Assembly (NCBI GenBank): GCA_964017145.1
Contig: OZ024846.1
Span: 2,294,001-2,358,000, forward strand
Direction of reading: 5' to 3'
Origin: Agrocybe praecox
Taxonomy: Eukaryota; Basidiomycota; Agaricomycetes; Agaricales; Agrocybaceae
Length of the DNA stretch: 64,000 nt
Shown: piece by piece, positions 34,975 through 45,089 of the stretch
Numbering within the stretch: the stretch's first letter is position 1
Layout of the letters: each line of letters starts with the position of its first letter
Program-made: the position numbers and the translations under genes
The notes under the pieces: model-generated
Databases searched by the model: none
Told to the model about the DNA's origin: nothing
The model's input: the letters and a program-made list of their open reading frames with translations, nothing else

Positions 34975-36308
34975 ATGGAATCTCTTCACAAGAAATATGG
35001 ATTCGACCATCGTACTTCTCCCGTGAGTGATCTCTACCTATAGTAATGTACAGGTTTTATACTCATACCAATCAGATCAGTCAATTGGCGACTGTTTTAG
35101 ATCTAAGGAGGGATTCTCGGATATTCCTATCACTCATGGTGTGTATGCACAGATTTCTATATGATTTGACATTGGCTAGTCCTCATTTGTCCTTCGAAAA
35201 TGAAAATGAACCAGAAATATCTAAATAAATGCACGAGAAGATATTTGGATCTTCTCTATACGCCACAGAATCAGGAGGAATATTTTCTGGTTGTAGTACG
35301 CAAGGTGTGCAACAAGATGCCTTGCAAAATTTTATCTTACTTGGTATTGCATAGCTAATAACCAAATTCAACGACCATCTGGGAAATCAAATACCAGACT
35401 GCGAAAAGCGCCTGCATTTTTTGCGACAAGCCATCTTATACAGACACTCCGGAATGCGGGCCGCTCAAAAGCGACGTATTAAGAATGACAAGCTCGCGAG
35501 TTCCGACCGACGTAGGAGAGAATCGTCTCGAATGCGCTCAAGAGGGCCGTCGGTTCCCACAAAACGGACCAAGAAGGCTGGTGAACCCAAGCCAAAACCG
35601 ATAAAAAAATATGACACGACACTCGAACCTCAGAACGTTACTAGTAATGGTTGCTCATCTGGTCTCGTTTCTGATTCACTCCAAATTAGAGGGTTGGAAT
35701 CACCTCACATGGGCCCACCGCAGATCCTGGGGGCCGGGCGCCAAATTGAAGCTTTTATCTCACGGTCCGACACAGTGGCACCTCCTGCGCAGGCTACTCA
35801 GCACCAGAAGATATCGAAATTCAAACCGTCTTTCTCGACCCTCAATGTTCAACCTATTACCAATCTCTCACCACCACCGAGCATTCTACTCCCCAGCCCC
35901 CCTGCAGAATATTTCGCCAGGCCTCTGTCATCAAATATTTCGACCCCATCCAACAACATAGAGCCTCCATCATTTAGTAAGACAATATCCCCACGCCCTA
36001 CCACGGCATCTCCGACTTGTAACACGACACTTCCATCTTCGAGAACCTATCTTCAAAAAGAGTTCATACCTGTAGGAAGAACGGGGCTCGCCGCGGTTCA
36101 CCATTTTCTATTCACATGCGAACCACCGATGGTCAAATATTATGATCGCGTCGTTGCTTTTGGATGCATAAGCGAACAGCACTTGTTCGCTTGTGCTCGT
36201 ATGGACGAGAGGAGAAAGTACAACACCGTAAAGGACATGATACCCCTCGCAACGGAGATGGAGATTATGTTCGTTGAACATCATCTCAAGAAATATTTTT
36301 CACTATAG
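34975..36308 (+). CDS. Family 1 member F, 4 exons, uncharacterised
   Basis: Predicted 384-residue family 1 protein, the longest member. Exons: 34975-35022, 35076-35138, 35215-35304, 35355-36308; all introns phase-0 GT-AG. Exon 1 is MESLHKKYGFDHRTSP; exon 2 is ISQLATVLDLRRDSRIFLSL, 21 codons as in E. The 90-nt exon reads KYLNKCTRRYLDLLYTPQNQ. Exon 4 begins LITKFNDHLGNQIPDCEKRL, then RHSGMRAAQKRR, a basic stretch (RDRRRRE-like, TKRTKKAG), and a long Pro/Ser-rich linker. The C-terminal domain keeps VHHFLFTCEPPM, AFGCISEQHL, ERRKYNTVKDM and EMEIMFVEHHLKKYFSL. It shares with E the lack of an intron before the linker. It is divergent to the DENND6-like gene with only ~120 bases between the two starts. 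Confidence 0.82.
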
Positions 36309-36369
36309 AACTCGATGAGTTCACGGTAACCTTTGTATCCGGGATATTTTTATTTTCTTGACTCCCACA

Positions 36370-36562
36370 GCATGACATATTTCTGAAATTTCTATTCTTA
36401 TATCCCTTCTTGGGCCCGTATTCGTAAACGTCTCTATTTCAAGCGAATTATTACTGACTCGATGAAGCATGTCATATCTTTGAAACTTCTATTCTTATAT
36501 CCCTTCTTGTGCCCGTATTCGTACACGTTTCTGTTTCAAGCGAATTATTACTGACTCGATAG
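36370..36562. repeat. Two-copy 98-bp tandem repeat 3' of member F
   Basis: Units 36370-36467 and 36468-36562 are direct copies with a few mismatches (shared blocks include TTCTATTCTTATATCCCTTC and GCGAATTATTACTGACTCGA). They start about 60 bases after the stop codon of F, so they probably lie in its 3' UTR or just beyond. Confidence 0.8.
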
Positions 36563-36848
36563 ATTCTGTTTTGATCAAATCGCTAGCCACGTTTGCAGCA
36601 ATCCATTCATTGTTTCTTGTGCTTGTATACCATTGCACCGATTTTCTTGCAACGAACGAAGATATCCATGTACTTTTATTTGGCACATATTCCGGATTTA
36701 CACTCTGAGAAGTCGCATCCCCTCATTAGGTACGTATTGACCCTTTGTGGACTATTACGATCAAAAGTCAATGGCATTTTTGCTTCGCGCGACGTGATTG
36801 TGAGTGGGGGGATGCAAGATACATAGGTACATTTTATTTACGCGTTTC

Positions 36849-38321
36849 CTAATTATTGGCTCGCTTGGCCCTCTTCAAGGTAGAAGACGATGCATGACTC
36901 CCCGCAACGTTTCGGTCAACGAAGTAAGGGACCGAGGCGCTAGATTCTGCCTTGCGTTTGGGGGCCGTAGGAGCTGTACGAAGAAAAGTCATCTCCAACA
37001 ACATTAGATGATAACTTCGGCTACCGAACAAGACACGGCGATCAGAGGAATAACAATCCAATGGAATCAAGTCTTCGTTGACGCCCAAACCCTTGGTAGT
37101 GAGCCTAATCGATGGTGAGCACATAGATCTCTCGTTCAAAGAAAGCCATAGGACGTACAGTCGCATCGCTACTTTGACTCGAACCGGAGCATTATGCTTC
37201 AACTTCTGCTGATAGTCCTTTGGATGAATTATGTTTCCGTCCTCGTCATAGACAATTGGGGCAACCACCCTCATAGAGCCGCTTGTAGGGTTATTATTCA
37301 TGAAGGCACTGTAACGTCCTTCGGGGTCTGGCATCTCGGCTAAAGTGACCGTCGGATCTGAGGGTTGGGCAACTTGGGCTTGAGACGAAATGTATTGGTG
37401 CATCGTTCGGGGGGTGGATAGAATTACTCTTATCTCCTGGTCTATGAGGTAGTTAGATATCACACTGTAAGGTTGTAAGCTGACTGTATCAAATACTTAC
37501 AACTAAGGTCTTTGAATATATTGTAACAAATACCAGGTTGCACCTGGGGCAACGCAAATATCGGCATAGTATATATCGCTCCTCTCCAGCTGTTATCGCT
37601 AATGTCTCCTCGAATAAATGGTGCCGCCTCAGGACAGCGACCCTTTGGAACACCTAAGAGTTTTGTTATTTCAAAAATTGCGATCGGCGCAGTGTATATT
37701 CTATACCTTCATTTTTTTTCTCTTCCGAGTCCAACCACTTCAACCATAGGAAATCTTTCACTGTCGTCGAATTTTCGATTGCACTCCTTGGATATACCTC
37801 TGGGATGTTTTCCAAAAACTTGAGGCTAAACACTGCCTTTGTGCTTAGAATATCGTGGTCGGGTATCTAGCGTCATTATGCAAATATGAGTTTTTCGTAT
37901 CAAATAAATATCAATTGTAGAGACTCACGCGACTCGAGCCTATCTGTGGATATAGATTAAAATACGGTCCTGTTCTTCCGTATGTCGGATTTCCTTCAAG
38001 GTCCAGAAGGGCAACAAATGGGACCACGAATGGCTTATCGTCATGTAAATTAGACCAATACTCTAGTCCTGGTACGTCGCCTTTGAGTTGTCGGGGTCCT
38101 CTGACAGATTCCATAAGGGCTGCAATATCTTTTGGCATGTCGGGGGAATTTGCTGCTTGATCAAGGGATTGCCAAGAACATCCGTGACTAAGACTCGTAG
38201 GCTCTCTTTGTCGGTCTATAGTAGAAATGAAGTTAAGCGCTCATACTGTCTCTCTTATGCTACACGCAGAATGCTGCTCACCTCGAACGGCCTGAGCAGT
38301 GGAAGCGTTAGATATAGGCAT
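36849..38321 (-). CDS. Family 2 member J1, uncharacterised
   Basis: Minus-strand gene starting MPISNASTAQAVR at ATG 38321 and stopping at 36849, about six exons and ~390 residues. Conserved with J2 are: GPRQLKGD and a Trp/Tyr-rich segment, FVVPFVALLDLEGN, YGRTGPYFNLYP; then KAVFSLKFL, YPRSAIENS; then SDNSWRGAIYTMPIFALP; then SSQAQVAQPSDPTVTLAEMP with DPEGRYSAF, IHPKDYQQKLKHNAPVRVKV, AMRL, and RRVLFGSRSYHLMLLEMTFL, followed by a basic tail (KRKAES, LKRAKRANN) that may be a nuclear signal. Splice junctions fall at the same places as in J2 (first exon ends CGA G in both). One intron (37158-37105, 54 nt) has no stop and keeps frame, so a retained-intron form is possible. No known domain recognised. 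Confidence 0.72.
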
Positions 38322-38641
38322 TGTTGGTGAGAACTGGTCTTGATTAGTAGAAGAGAAAGTTAAGAGTGGATGTCCGATGAATCGCTTCTACGAGGACGCG
38401 TATTTATGGAGGACTATACTTTAGTAGGCACAACCTAAGTGCTTCTGCATTGAAATACTTGATGGGGGTTACTGTGGAGCACGAGGCATTCAACAAATAT
38501 GTCTAAATATTCAAATCTAAGTGCCGTGCCGTGCTGTGTTACCAGTTTACTTGAAATTCTCTCAGAAGCGCTGACGGATCATCGTCGGATAGATCATAAT
38601 AGTCAACGTCGCGAACGGCACCAGAATTTAAGAAAATGCAT
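38322..38641. other. Intergenic left of the LINE
   Basis: Promoter region of J1 up to the LINE target-site duplication. No gene identified. Confidence 0.5.
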
Positions 38642-38654
38642 CCGGCACTTGGTT
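38642..38654. repeat. LINE target-site duplication, left copy
   Basis: CCGGCACTTGGTT here is repeated exactly at 45077-45089 on the other side of the LINE. The last two Ts merge with the poly(T) run, so the true duplication is 11-13 bases. Confidence 0.8.
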
Positions 38655-39120
38655 TTTTTTTTTTTTTTTTTTTTTTTTTTCTTGTCAATTTAGGTCTATT
38701 GAAGTATGACTTCACGCAGACATATTACATTAATGCACGTAACTACCAGGACACTGCGCCCGTCTCCATTCCCCGTGAACCCTCTATGCACTGCTGAGGC
38801 ATGCCCGAAGCATTCCTCTCCCCAGTCAGCCCAGTATAGAAACACTGTTTGCGAGGCGTTCGTGTCTTGTCGGGTGGGGCAATCGTCATATATCTTCTTT
38901 CTTGATGTCTTCTTGTTTCCTTCTGTCCGCTATGTGCCACCACCGGAGTGGATGACACGAGTATGTTATGTTCGGTTGAGTGAGGTTTGTTAGATTTTAG
39001 AGTGGCTGGGCCTGGCCGGTGCCTGTTGAATGCAGGTAGGTGATGGTGTCGTTTTAGGGAGGTAGGGTTTGAGGGTGTGGGGTCTGTATCTATCGCGTAA
39101 TGTCATTTTTGAGTTTGTCA

Positions 39121-42100
39121 TCATCCGTTGTTCTCGTTAGGTTGAGGGGGTACTTCACCTGGTGTGGTTTTGAGTCTCTTCGTCTTCCCTATGTATTTCA
39201 ACAGGGCTTTTACACTTTTCTCTTCACTGAGTATGGTGCGCAGGTTTCTTGAGTTTCGTCCTAATATTCTATCCATGTCTGCGCGCTCCCAACGATATTC
39301 TGGGCATTCGAATAGGTAATGTTTCACCGTTTCTTCTCGATGGCGTCTCGTCGTCTGGTAGCATGCATTACATCTCGGGGTGTGATGTTTTTTGAATCGG
39401 AATAGGTACGCGTTGAGAGGGACGTGACCAGTGCGTATTTGTATCAACATGCTTGCTTTCGCGCGTGTCAGCTTGGACTGGATCTGTCGGAATTTGTCGA
39501 ATGGGTAGGTGTTGTCAATGTTGGTGTCGAAATGTGCCTTGCGGTTTGATTCTGACCATCTTATTGCTGCCTGTTGAGTCAAGTCCTTGAGGTACGCCTC
39601 CTTCACAGCTTTTACGCTGTGCGGGAGTGATCCGTGTTGTAGTTTTGGTGGGAGCTGTTGGATAGGGGTTGTATCTCCTTGTGCTGCTTTCTTTGCTTCC
39701 TCATCCGCCCTTTTGTTGCCTCGTGATTTTCCGTGTCCAGGTATCCATCGGAGCGTAAAGGCCTGTCCGGCATATATTATATTATCGTTATTGGTGAGGT
39801 TGGCTGCTTGGGTATTGAGTAGGTGGATGAGGTGGTGTCCGGTGTGAGGCGTTTTGGACTGTGTTGCCTCGATGAGGGATTGGCTATCCGTATATATTGA
39901 TGTGTTATCTTGTCCCAGGTGCGGCGAGTTCCTTAGCATCCAGCACCCTAGGATACCTCCCACCATTTCAGCGTCGTCGCTTGTGTACTTTTGCTGTGTA
40001 CCGAGTCGATATCTGATTATGCGTCTGGGTTCCTGTTCGTCGTTAGCATATTCTATGGCTGCTGCGCCTACCTGTCCATTGTTGCAGGAGCCGTCAACAT
40101 ATATCTTTATATGTGCCCTATCATTCGCTTCATTTACGTATGCTTCTTCTCGGTTGTCTGCTATGATTGCTCTATATTGGCGGGCCTTCGTGGGTGGTTC
40201 CGTCCTTGGTGGGATTGTTTCTATGCGTAATGGGTCTACTTTGAAGGTATGTAACAAGTGTTGTATCGAGGTTTTGTGCTTTGTGGCTGGCGCTATATGG
40301 TACTGTGCTGGCAGGAAAGAGGCTGGGTTAGTCTCAGGCAGAGAAATGAGACGCACCAGGGCCCGATGGCAGACCTTCCGTAGCAGAAGGTCAACTGGCA
40401 GCACTCCTGCGTGAGAGTCGAGGAGTTCGTTTGGCGTCGTTCTCAGTGCTCCGGTAATTGCAAGTGTGGCTATGCGCTGTATTTTGGTGAACTCTTTGGT
40501 GGCTTTGACAGAGCCTGTCTTGCGTCGCCTGCCTTCTTCGTTGTGGGGTGGTGTATACCATATATCAATTCCATATGTCATTTTTGGGACTGCCACTGAT
40601 AGGTATAGCCGTCGCATAAGCCGTGCCGGAATTCCTGTTGATTGCTTTGTGAGTCTGCAAAATAAGAGGACATACGATGTGGCCTTGGCTATTGTTTTTT
40701 GCATCTGTGTTTTCCAACGGAGCTGTCTGTCAATGTGTATGCCTAAGTACTTGTAGCTCTCGACATCTTTGATCCTTTTCCCTTGCAGCATCAGGATTGG
40801 GTGTTTAGGTGTTCGTGTTTTTCCTGGGTGTTGCGGATCAGCCTCTCGTCGGCGTGTGAAGTGTACCACTGCCAGCTTGTCGATTTCAAATTTTGAGTTG
40901 TGTTCTTGGCCCCATTTGATTCCACCTGTCCCAGGGCGCTCCATGTAGTCTTTGAGTGTTCTCGTTGTGTCCTTGAAGGTTTTGCCTATTGCGAGGCCTA
41001 ATGCGTCGTCGACGAAGCCCAGAGAGTCTTCATCCGGTGCACGGGCTATCTCTAATAGGTCAGCATTGTATATGATATATAGGATCATCGAGAGAGGGTC
41101 TCCCTGTCCTATTCCATTGGTTATTAAGATTAGTGCGGATACGAAGTCGTCAAATTTCAGTTTCGTTCGTCGTCCTCTTAGGAGGTTTTGGATGAATTGA
41201 ATGTGTATTTTAGGTATTCGTCTCTTTCGTAGGTTGTGGATGAGTCTGTCGGTAACTGCGTTCGGGAATGCCCCTTCTACATCTAGGAATAGAACTGATA
41301 CCACCTTTCCTTTTCTCCATGCAGACTTAATTTTGTCTTCCAGGATGTGAACCGCATCAGTGGTCATCCTCCCTGCTCTTCCACCATAGTGATTCTCCGG
41401 TAGTAGAAGTTCCCGTTCGACCGTTCGGCCTATTTCGTCAGCTATAATAGCTGTTAAAATCTTACTCATCGTGGACAGGAGTGCTATAGGGCGGTATGCT
41501 TTTGCCACCTCGTAGTCTGGCTTGCCGGGCTTTCTGAGTACCACTGTAGTGAATTCACGCCACGAATCTACATATGTTTGCAGTGTGAGTACGGCTCGGT
41601 ATATATGCAGTAAGTACTCCTCAATGATTTCCATGCTTTGCTGAAGCACAACATTGGGTATACCATCTGGGCCGCTAGCTTTGTACGGTGATAGACGCTT
41701 GATCTGTGTCCGTATCTGTTCTTTAGTGATTATTGGCGGGTCGGGCAAGGGTTCTGGGTAGTCGTAGTTTTCTGGTACTGATGTTGTAAGTGGCTTTGGT
41801 GGGAAGAAGTTTCTGGTGAGCGCTGCCGTTTTGCCTTCGTTTGTGTCGATATTTTTGATGGTGCCATCCTCCTGCTTAACCTTTAAAGTTGGTATTCGAG
41901 CTTTGCCTCCGTCTCCCGCTGGCTCCTTGATATATTTGTTTGCCGTCCATAGTTCCTCGGTCGTAGCATCTTCGAGAAAGTCTTGCCAGTGCTGTATCTT
42001 GGCTGTTGCTATTGCATCTCCATACTGGCGTGATGCTTCTTTGTGTTGCTCGTGGCTTTCGTGTTCTGGCACTGCTCGGTTCCGGTAGGTTGTGCGACTA

Positions 42101-43164
42101 AGCTTGTTGACCGTTTTTCGCAGGTTGTCGAGTTCTTGGTTCCACCAGCGTTTTGAGTGTGGGCACGGTTTGTTGATCTTGATTGTGGCATGTATCGACT
42201 CTTGGAGAGCTGTCGTGAGAGCTGCTGTTACCATTTGTAGTTCTTCATTGGTTGTGATTGGTCTTGCTTCCTCTATTGTTAGTATACGTTCAGTCAGGTT
42301 CTCACGAAATATAGGCCAGTCTGCCATCCGGAAGTTATATGATGGCGGTGGAACGATTCGTTCTTGAGGGATGTCTATGATGATGACTACTGGGAGGTGG
42401 TCTGTTCCTGGTGGTTGCATGTCTGAGTCTACGTCGCATCGAACAATATGCTCGAATATGTCTGCAGTGCTCCATACATTGTCTGGTCGAGTGTATCGGC
42501 TTGTGACGAAGTGTTTCAGGGTTGGGAGGCCCTTAGGTAGTGCCATCTTCATGCCTTCGTCGGCTACCATTCGGATTAGTCGTTGTGCTCGGCGTCCAGC
42601 TGCTGGTGTGAATAGTCGATGGTCTTCGTCTCTATCCCATAACGGGTGGTGCATATTAAAGTCGCCGCACCATAGTACTTGCGCGTTTTCAGTGGGGTAT
42701 ATTTCCCGTCGCCTCGTTCTCAGGATTTGTCGTAGGGTTGTCATGGTCTTGAGATCTTCGCAGTCATTGTACAGGTTGATAATCGTCAGGTATTGTTCTT
42801 GGTAAGTGATTTGAATTATCGTGATGTCGTTATTACCGGGAATATTGATGCCTTTCCACGAGCGTGTTGCGAGCCCAGAGCTGACCATAGTTACTGATCT
42901 TACCTTGCCTGCGTCTTTCTTGTGTCGGTCCTGTGGGTATAACAATGAGTATCCGTTAGGGGTTCTTATGATTCCTGTCCTCGTTATGTACGGCTCCTGT
43001 ATTAGTAGTATGTCCCAGTCTTTGCTTAGCAACCTGTTAGTGAGGTCATGGTGCGCTTTTTCGGATTTGTTGAGATTTATCTGTAAGATTCGTAATCGGT
43101 TGAGTGGTGCCTGGTGTATTTCAGGCATCATGGGGTGTGTTTGGTGTCGGCGTTGCTGGTACAT
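39121..43164 (-). CDS. LINE ORF2: endonuclease, RT, RNase H
   Basis: 1347-residue polyprotein from ATG 43164. Domains in order: an apurinic-like endonuclease (about residues 25-245; QINLNKSEKAHHDL, LLIQEPYI, WCGDFNMHHPLWDRDED, GTDHLPVVIIID); a reverse transcriptase (about 480-760; KASGPDGIPN, YRPIALLSTMSKILTAII, SVLFLDVEGAFPNAV, GIGQGDPLSMILYIIYNADL, catalytic FVDD near residue 714); and an RNase H (about 1015-1155; YVDGSCNNG, SDDAEM, YTDSQS, GNKRADEEAKKAA, holding the D-E-D-D set). The C-terminal zinc motif is C-x2-C-x12-H-x4-C-like (RCNACYQTTRRH, YLFECPEY). All visible catalytic motifs are intact. It nicks target DNA and copies the element's RNA at the site (target-primed reverse transcription). 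Its start overlaps the end of ORF1 by 44 bases in another frame. Confidence 0.93.
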   Translation of the reverse strand: MYQQRRHQTHPMMPEIHQAPLNRLRILQINLNKSEKAHHDLTNRLLSKDWDILLIQEPYITRTGIIRTPNGYSLLYPQDRHKKDAGKVRSVTMVSSGLATRSWKGINIPGNNDITIIQITYQEQYLTIINLYNDCEDLKTMTTLRQILRTRRREIYPTENAQVLWCGDFNMHHPLWDRDEDHRLFTPAAGRRAQRLIRMVADEGMKMALPKGLPTLKHFVTSRYTRPDNVWSTADIFEHIVRCDVDSDMQPPGTDHLPVVIIIDIPQERIVPPPSYNFRMADWPIFRENLTERILTIEEARPITTNEELQMVTAALTTALQESIHATIKINKPCPHSKRWWNQELDNLRKTVNKLSRTTYRNRAVPEHESHEQHKEASRQYGDAIATAKIQHWQDFLEDATTEELWTANKYIKEPAGDGGKARIPTLKVKQEDGTIKNIDTNEGKTAALTRNFFPPKPLTTSVPENYDYPEPLPDPPIITKEQIRTQIKRLSPYKASGPDGIPNVVLQQSMEIIEEYLLHIYRAVLTLQTYVDSWREFTTVVLRKPGKPDYEVAKAYRPIALLSTMSKILTAIIADEIGRTVERELLLPENHYGGRAGRMTTDAVHILEDKIKSAWRKGKVVSVLFLDVEGAFPNAVTDRLIHNLRKRRIPKIHIQFIQNLLRGRRTKLKFDDFVSALILITNGIGQGDPLSMILYIIYNADLLEIARAPDEDSLGFVDDALGLAIGKTFKDTTRTLKDYMERPGTGGIKWGQEHNSKFEIDKLAVVHFTRRREADPQHPGKTRTPKHPILMLQGKRIKDVESYKYLGIHIDRQLRWKTQMQKTIAKATSYVLLFCRLTKQSTGIPARLMRRLYLSVAVPKMTYGIDIWYTPPHNEEGRRRKTGSVKATKEFTKIQRIATLAITGALRTTPNELLDSHAGVLPVDLLLRKVCHRALVRLISLPETNPASFLPAQYHIAPATKHKTSIQHLLHTFKVDPLRIETIPPRTEPPTKARQYRAIIADNREEAYVNEANDRAHIKIYVDGSCNNGQVGAAAIEYANDEQEPRRIIRYRLGTQQKYTSDDAEMVGGILGCWMLRNSPHLGQDNTSIYTDSQSLIEATQSKTPHTGHHLIHLLNTQAANLTNNDNIIYAGQAFTLRWIPGHGKSRGNKRADEEAKKAAQGDTTPIQQLPPKLQHGSLPHSVKAVKEAYLKDLTQQAAIRWSESNRKAHFDTNIDNTYPFDKFRQIQSKLTRAKASMLIQIRTGHVPLNAYLFRFKKHHTPRCNACYQTTRRHREETVKHYLFECPEYRWERADMDRILGRNSRNLRTILSEEKSVKALLKYIGKTKRLKTTPGEVPPQPNENNG

Positions 43165-44932
43165 TTGTTGGTTGGTTGGGGGTATCTAGTTCTTTTAGGT
43201 GTGGGTGCGGGAAGTTGGGCTTCGATGTTGGTGCTGCTGGCAGTTGCGGGGGTGGAGGTATTAAGCTGTGTGTTTGTGCCTTCGTCATTTTTTGTGACCC
43301 TGTTTTCTCTGTGATTGGGATTATCCCAAAGTTGAGTGTGCTCTGATGTTTTTGAGCTGCTTTGGGTCCTTCTACTGCCTGGTTTGCTGCTGGACCAGGA
43401 GTCTGTCGTCTTTCTGGACCATGTCGCACTTTTGGGAGGGGGTAGTCGGATGACCATGACCATGGTTCTGTCGATGGAAAGTAAGGCAGCGCATTTTCTG
43501 GGTGTGTGCAGTCGAATTCGTCACATTTTCGCAGGAAGGTAGGGCACATTCGACTCCAGCTGGGGTGGCCTTTCCCAGCGCATGGTACACATTGTTGCGA
43601 CTCCTTGTTGTCGCAGTTGTGAGTTTTATGTGTTTTGCTTCCGCATGTGCCGCAGGTGTCATGTTCGTTGCGGCATTCTCTTGCTATGTGGTTCCATCCC
43701 TGACATTTAAGGCATCGGATGGGCTCCTTCTTGCATTTCCGCACGTCTGTCCTCTTTCCACATATGAGCAATCCCTGATTGATAACTTTGTTAGCCTCTG
43801 ATGGGTCGTTAAATGAGATGATAAGATGGGCAAACTGTTGCCTGAGGGCTGCATCGCGTCTCGCCGGTGGTTTTGCCCATCGTAGTTTGGCTATTTTGTT
43901 CTTGTCGATGTCGTTTACTTCCGCGAGTTCGTCGACATGTTTTGCGTCATTTGGTGAGAAGATTATAGGGACGTAGTATACAATCACATTGTACATTCGT
44001 CGTTTCCACTGTGCACCTGTCCCGTTTGCGCCCATAGCTAAAAAGAGTCTGTCAGCGTTGTCCTCTGTGCTTAACCACTTAGCTCCTTCGTCCGTCTTGA
44101 ACTCCACCAGCACTCCTTTGTTGGTGAGTCTCTCTGCCGCCCGCAGCTCATGCTGGTCTCCGTTGGCACATGCCTGCTTCATTGCTTCTTTGCATTTCTC
44201 TAGGACCTCTGTCAAGCTCATCTTGTGAATCGGCGAGTCTGGTGGGAAATCCATAAGGAATTGACGGGCTTTGATGCCCTCCCTTGCTAGTATCCTTGGG
44301 TCTGCTTGCTTTTCGTGTTCTGGTCTTTGCTTTTGTGTTGCGTCCCTGTATGACATTCCCGGGTATTTCGAAGCTGCCTCGTCTGTCGATTTTTTGGCCT
44401 GTGTTGCTGCTGCTGCCGTTGCCCCTTCTATGGCTCGTACCTGCTTTCCCACCTCAGTCTCGATTGTCGTCTTTATGTGCTCTGTCATATTCTTCATCTC
44501 CTCGGTTATGTATGTCATCTGTTCGACCACTGCCTCCCTAGTTGCCGTCGCTATGGCCTCTGTGTCTATTTCCTCCATCAGGTATGCTGCTGCTCTCATT
44601 GCTCTCCTGGCCAGCCCTGTTACTCCTGCCATTCCCGAGATCTGGAAGAGTGTCGCTGACATGATGTTCGGTGTTGGCACTGCGCCGTCTGGCACCATTA
44701 ATAGTCTCGTTTCTAGGAACCGCCTGGCATCTCTGACGTTGTTTATCTGGTCGTTGTCATTGTCCGTATTGTTCTCAGATGCCATGGGTGAGGGAGGCCG
44801 ACCGTTTTGTGCATCTCCCTTTGCTTTCGCCGCAACTGTTCCCTGTTTTTCGGCATTTTCTTTGGATTTTTTCGAGCGTGTTTCTGCTCCTGGAGGTTCA
44901 GGTCCGCCCTTTTTGTGGGCTGGGGTAGACAT
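43121..44932 (-). CDS. LINE ORF1: gag-like nucleic-acid binding protein
   Basis: 603-residue protein from ATG 44932. The N-terminal third is polar with a long helical or coiled region (about residues 90-190, many Ala/Glu/Thr), as in LINE ORF1 proteins that form multimers. A central region (VEFKTDEGAKWLSTED...) is likely an RRM-like or gag-like fold. Near residues 407-463 there are three zinc knuckles: CLKCQGWNHIAREC and CGTCGSKTHKTHNC (both C-x2-C-x4-H-x4-C) and CVPCAGKGHPSWSRMC (C-x2-C-x4-H-x6-C). The C-terminus is Pro-rich. It would coat the element RNA to form the retrotransposition particle. The stop at 43121 lies inside ORF2, which suggests reinitiation or frameshift-coupled translation of ORF2. 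Confidence 0.9.
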   Translation of the reverse strand: MSTPAHKKGGPEPPGAETRSKKSKENAEKQGTVAAKAKGDAQNGRPPSPMASENNTDNDNDQINNVRDARRFLETRLLMVPDGAVPTPNIMSATLFQISGMAGVTGLARRAMRAAAYLMEEIDTEAIATATREAVVEQMTYITEEMKNMTEHIKTTIETEVGKQVRAIEGATAAAATQAKKSTDEAASKYPGMSYRDATQKQRPEHEKQADPRILAREGIKARQFLMDFPPDSPIHKMSLTEVLEKCKEAMKQACANGDQHELRAAERLTNKGVLVEFKTDEGAKWLSTEDNADRLFLAMGANGTGAQWKRRMYNVIVYYVPIIFSPNDAKHVDELAEVNDIDKNKIAKLRWAKPPARRDAALRQQFAHLIISFNDPSEANKVINQGLLICGKRTDVRKCKKEPIRCLKCQGWNHIARECRNEHDTCGTCGSKTHKTHNCDNKESQQCVPCAGKGHPSWSRMCPTFLRKCDEFDCTHPENALPYFPSTEPWSWSSDYPLPKVRHGPERRQTPGPAANQAVEGPKAAQKHQSTLNFGIIPITEKTGSQKMTKAQTHSLIPPPPQLPAAPTSKPNFPHPHLKELDTPNQPTNVPATPTPNTPHDA

Positions 44933-45076
44933 ATAGGTATGTCCCTTTTCTGGCTAGATGGTTTTATTATCGCTATTTACTCTATTGCTGGTACTACGGT
45001 CGTCAGAGCAGAAAGTCGGCTTTTTCAAGCGTGGGAAAATCTGTTGATGATGGTGGTTTCAGTGCAAGGAGCGATC

Positions 45077-45089
45077 CCGGCACTTGGTT
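45077..45089. repeat. LINE target-site duplication, right copy
   Basis: CCGGCACTTGGTT, an exact match to 38642-38654. It marks the 5' end of the element. Confidence 0.8.

Larger units (their letters stand above)
38653..45076 (-). mobile_element. Full-length Tad-like LINE (non-LTR retrotransposon)
   Basis: A ~6.4 kb non-LTR retrotransposon on the minus strand. Its 3' end is a 28-base poly(T) run on the plus strand (38653-38680), i.e. a poly(A) tail, preceded by ~440 bases of 3' UTR. It has two long uninterrupted ORFs: ORF1 (44932-43121) with zinc knuckles and ORF2 (43164-39121) with endonuclease, reverse transcriptase and RNase H. A 5' UTR of ~145 bases precedes ORF1. A 13-bp target-site duplication (38642-38654 and 45077-45089) frames it exactly. 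The ORF order, overlap and RNase H place it in the Tad1-like fungal group (also called Tad/I-like). No frameshift or stop was found, so it may be young and possibly still active (inference). Confidence 0.92.

Noticed and set aside
39587..44936. Many plus-strand open frames over the LINE
   Set aside because: They are antisense shadows of the LINE ORFs, with Cys/Phe/Ser-rich composition and no domain content.
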